Assembly: GCA_964580435.1 (NCBI GenBank)
Contig: CAZOKP010000039.1
Coordinates: forward strand, 1-24,113
Length of the DNA stretch: 24,113 bases
From: CAZKEW01 sp964580435
Lineage (GTDB): Bacteria; Acidobacteriota; Aminicenantia; Aminicenantales; UBA8522
Direction of reading: 5' to 3'
Part shown: piece after piece, positions 22,902-24,113 of the stretch
Numbering within the stretch: the stretch's first letter is position 1
Layout of the letters: each line of letters opens with the position of its first letter
Position numbers and translations under genes: made by a program
The notes under the pieces: model-generated
Databases searched by the model: none
What the model was told of the DNA's origin: nothing
What the model saw: only the letters and a program-made list of their open reading frames with translations

Positions 22902-23588
22902 ATGAAAATATTAGAAAAGATACCCGTCCTGCTGAATATCAAAGAGGTCAAGAATGAACTGCATTGGAGAGAGCGGCCCGGCGCTTCCGTCAATCTCCCG
23001 CAACTGATCAAGGACGCAGAGTCGCTCATCAAACCAAAGATCATCTATAAGGTTTCTTATATCGAGAGGAAGGGCAACGATGAGATTGCGATCGAGAGCG
23101 TGACCTTTTCGAGCAAAGTCCTCCGAAAAAATTTAGAGGCCGTGGAAAGGGTTTTCCCCTTCATCATAACAATAGGCCAAGATCTCGAAAGATTTGCCAG
23201 CGGCTGCAATGACCTCCTGCGACAGTATTACCTTGAAGGCCTGGCGGACATGGCTCTCGGCAAGGCCGCTCAGTACCTCGAACAACACCTCAAGAGGCGG
23301 TTCGGATTGACCGGGCTTTCAAGTATGAGCCCCGGCTCCTTAGAAGATTGGCCGATCACCCAACAAAAAGCGCTCTTTTCCCTGTTTGGAGAAACTGAAA
23401 AACTGGTCAGCGTGAAACTGACCGAGCATATGCTGATGATCCCGAGAAAGTCGATTTCCGGCATTTACTTCCCAACCCGGGTGAGTTTTCTGAGCTGCCA
23501 GTTGTGCCCAAGGAAAGACTGTCCTTCGCGGAAAGCTCCCTATGACAGGAATCTCAGAAAGAAGTACAGGTTGGATAAAGAACCATAG
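22902..23588 (+). CDS. Stand-alone MetH activation-domain-like protein
   Basis: A 228-aa protein resembling the reactivation domain of B12-dependent methionine synthase (MetH, Met_synt_B12), here without the catalytic and cobalamin domains. Two blocks align with MetH: SPGSLEDWP (143-151) corresponds to the PAPGYPACPDH region, and KLTEHMLMIPRKSISGIYF (172-190) to KLTESFAMWPGASVSGWYFSH. In MetH these contact AdoMet and the corrinoid during reductive methylation. A C-terminal tail has CQLCPRKDC (C199, C202, C207), a Cys cluster absent from E. coli MetH that could bind metal. No signal peptide or TM segment is seen. I chose the ATG at 22902; GGAGGT is 18 nt upstream, too far to be ideal, and an open frame reaches back to a TTG at 22815. 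A weak promoter (TTTAAG-N17-TATATT, 22845-22873) precedes it. A core MetH lacking this domain should exist elsewhere in the genome. Confidence 0.82.
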   Translation: MKILEKIPVLLNIKEVKNELHWRERPGASVNLPQLIKDAESLIKPKIIYKVSYIERKGNDEIAIESVTFSSKVLRKNLEAVERVFPFIITIGQDLERFASGCNDLLRQYYLEGLADMALGKAAQYLEQHLKRRFGLTGLSSMSPGSLEDWPITQQKALFSLFGETEKLVSVKLTEHMLMIPRKSISGIYFPTRVSFLSCQLCPRKDCPSRKAPYDRNLRKKYRLDKEP

Positions 23589-23633
23589 ACTTCGGCCAGG
23601 TTCTCATTCGTCTGAAATCCAGGCTTGTCGTGT

Positions 23634-24113
23634 TCACTTGATCGCATACACTGTTTTTCTTAGATAGGCCTTGATCAATTCCAAGGTCACAAGCACAAAC
23701 ACGCCGAAACCGAAAATCATAGTCATATCCTGGGCGGAGGGGAGTTGCACTCCGAAGGACCGTCTGATGGCCGGCACGAGGACCACGAGAAAGGTTAAGA
23801 AAAGCTGTGAAATGACCGAGAGGACAAGCCATTTGTGAGGCCTTAAGGTGAAAAAGGAGTATCTGAGCGAGCGCGAATTCAGGGCGACGAGGAGCTCGAT
23901 GATAATGAAGAGGAAGAACATCTCAGTCCTGGCGTGAGTGATTCCTTTGAGGTCATGGAAGAAGATGAAGAGGAAAAACGGACTCCACACAAAGACGGCC
24001 AAGCCGAGCAGGAGCAGGAGGTCTTTGGAGAACACACTTTCGCGGGGATCACGTGGCGGCCTCTTCATGATATCGGGGTCGGGGGGAGCAATGCCCAGAG
24101 CGAGCGCGGGGGG
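23634..24113 (-). CDS. P-type cation ATPase, C-terminal part (runs off the right edge)
   Basis: 159 residues are visible; the gene starts beyond the window. The frame stays open to base 24113, so the ATG at 24068 is internal. The first visible residues read PPALALGIAPPDPDIMKRPPRDP, the highly conserved M5-M6 exit of type II (SERCA/PacL-like) P-type ATPases, whose usual form is LALGxExPExDIMxRPPR. Four hydrophobic segments follow (about LLLLLGLAVFVWSPFFLF; MFFLFIIIELLVAL; WLVLSVISQLFLTFLVVLV; FGFGVFVLVTLELIKAYL), matching M7-M10 of the Cation_ATPase_C domain. The likely role is Ca2+ or Mn2+ export or Na+/K+-like transport; the ion-site residues in M4-M6 are outside the window. It converges with the MetH-activation gene with a 45-bp spacer. 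Confidence 0.9.
   Translation of the reverse strand, partial: PPALALGIAPPDPDIMKRPPRDPRESVFSKDLLLLLGLAVFVWSPFFLFIFFHDLKGITHARTEMFFLFIIIELLVALNSRSLRYSFFTLRPHKWLVLSVISQLFLTFLVVLVPAIRRSFGVQLPSAQDMTMIFGFGVFVLVTLELIKAYLRKTVYAIK

Overview
The window looks like draft-genome sequence from a free-living, heterotrophic, diderm-type bacterium. It is dense with genes, has short spacers, and carries two 100-N scaffold gaps (5736-5835 and 13464-13563). A type IV pilus minor-pilin operon with a PilY1-like tip protein, a GH78/rhamnose catabolic operon, SSS and CstA transporters with tiny membrane partners, and a stand-alone MetH-reactivation protein would fit Acidobacteriota or Aminicenantes-like lineages. 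That placement is inference: no rRNA or other marker gene is present. I see no insertion sequence, CRISPR array, phage gene or integron.

Layout. (1) 173-5695, minus strand: a rhamnose operon, rhaB - rhaA - GH78 alpha-L-rhamnosidase. It would release L-rhamnose from rhamnosides inside the cell, isomerise it to L-rhamnulose and phosphorylate it. The aldolase, transporter and regulator are not in view. (2) 5867-8994, plus strand: a YprB-like RNase H-fold exonuclease protein with helical repeats, then a two-gene DrrA/DrrB-type ABC exporter with a 4-base ATGA overlap. (3) 8995-9692: a 0.7 kb spacer holding a perfect 14-bp palindrome, a possible small exported peptide gene on the minus strand, and the pilus leader. 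(4) 9693-15805, plus strand: fimT/gspH - pilV - pilW - pilX - pilY1. The PilY1 gene is cut by the second gap. Its N-terminal part carries FG-GAP/VCBS calcium loops and its C-terminal part is a classic PilY1 beta-propeller. (5) 16035-16820: uppP behind a near-consensus promoter overlapped by an inverted repeat. (6) 16936-18525, minus strand: a DASS-family sodium/anion symporter. (7) 18721-22672, plus strand: cstA - small 2-TM protein - SSS symporter - small 2-TM protein, divergent from the DASS gene. (8) 22740-22813: tRNA-Arg(ACG) with its own promoter. (9) 22902-23588: a MetH activation-domain-like protein. (10) 23634 to the right edge, minus strand: the C-terminus of a P-type Ca2+-type ATPase.

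Several promoters share the same TTGNNN-N17-TANNNT layout (uppP, DASS, cstA, tRNA-Arg), which indicates a standard housekeeping sigma factor. The least explained parts are the two small membrane proteins in the transporter operon, the FG-GAP/PilY1 architecture, and the palindrome and small ORF region at 9139-9369.
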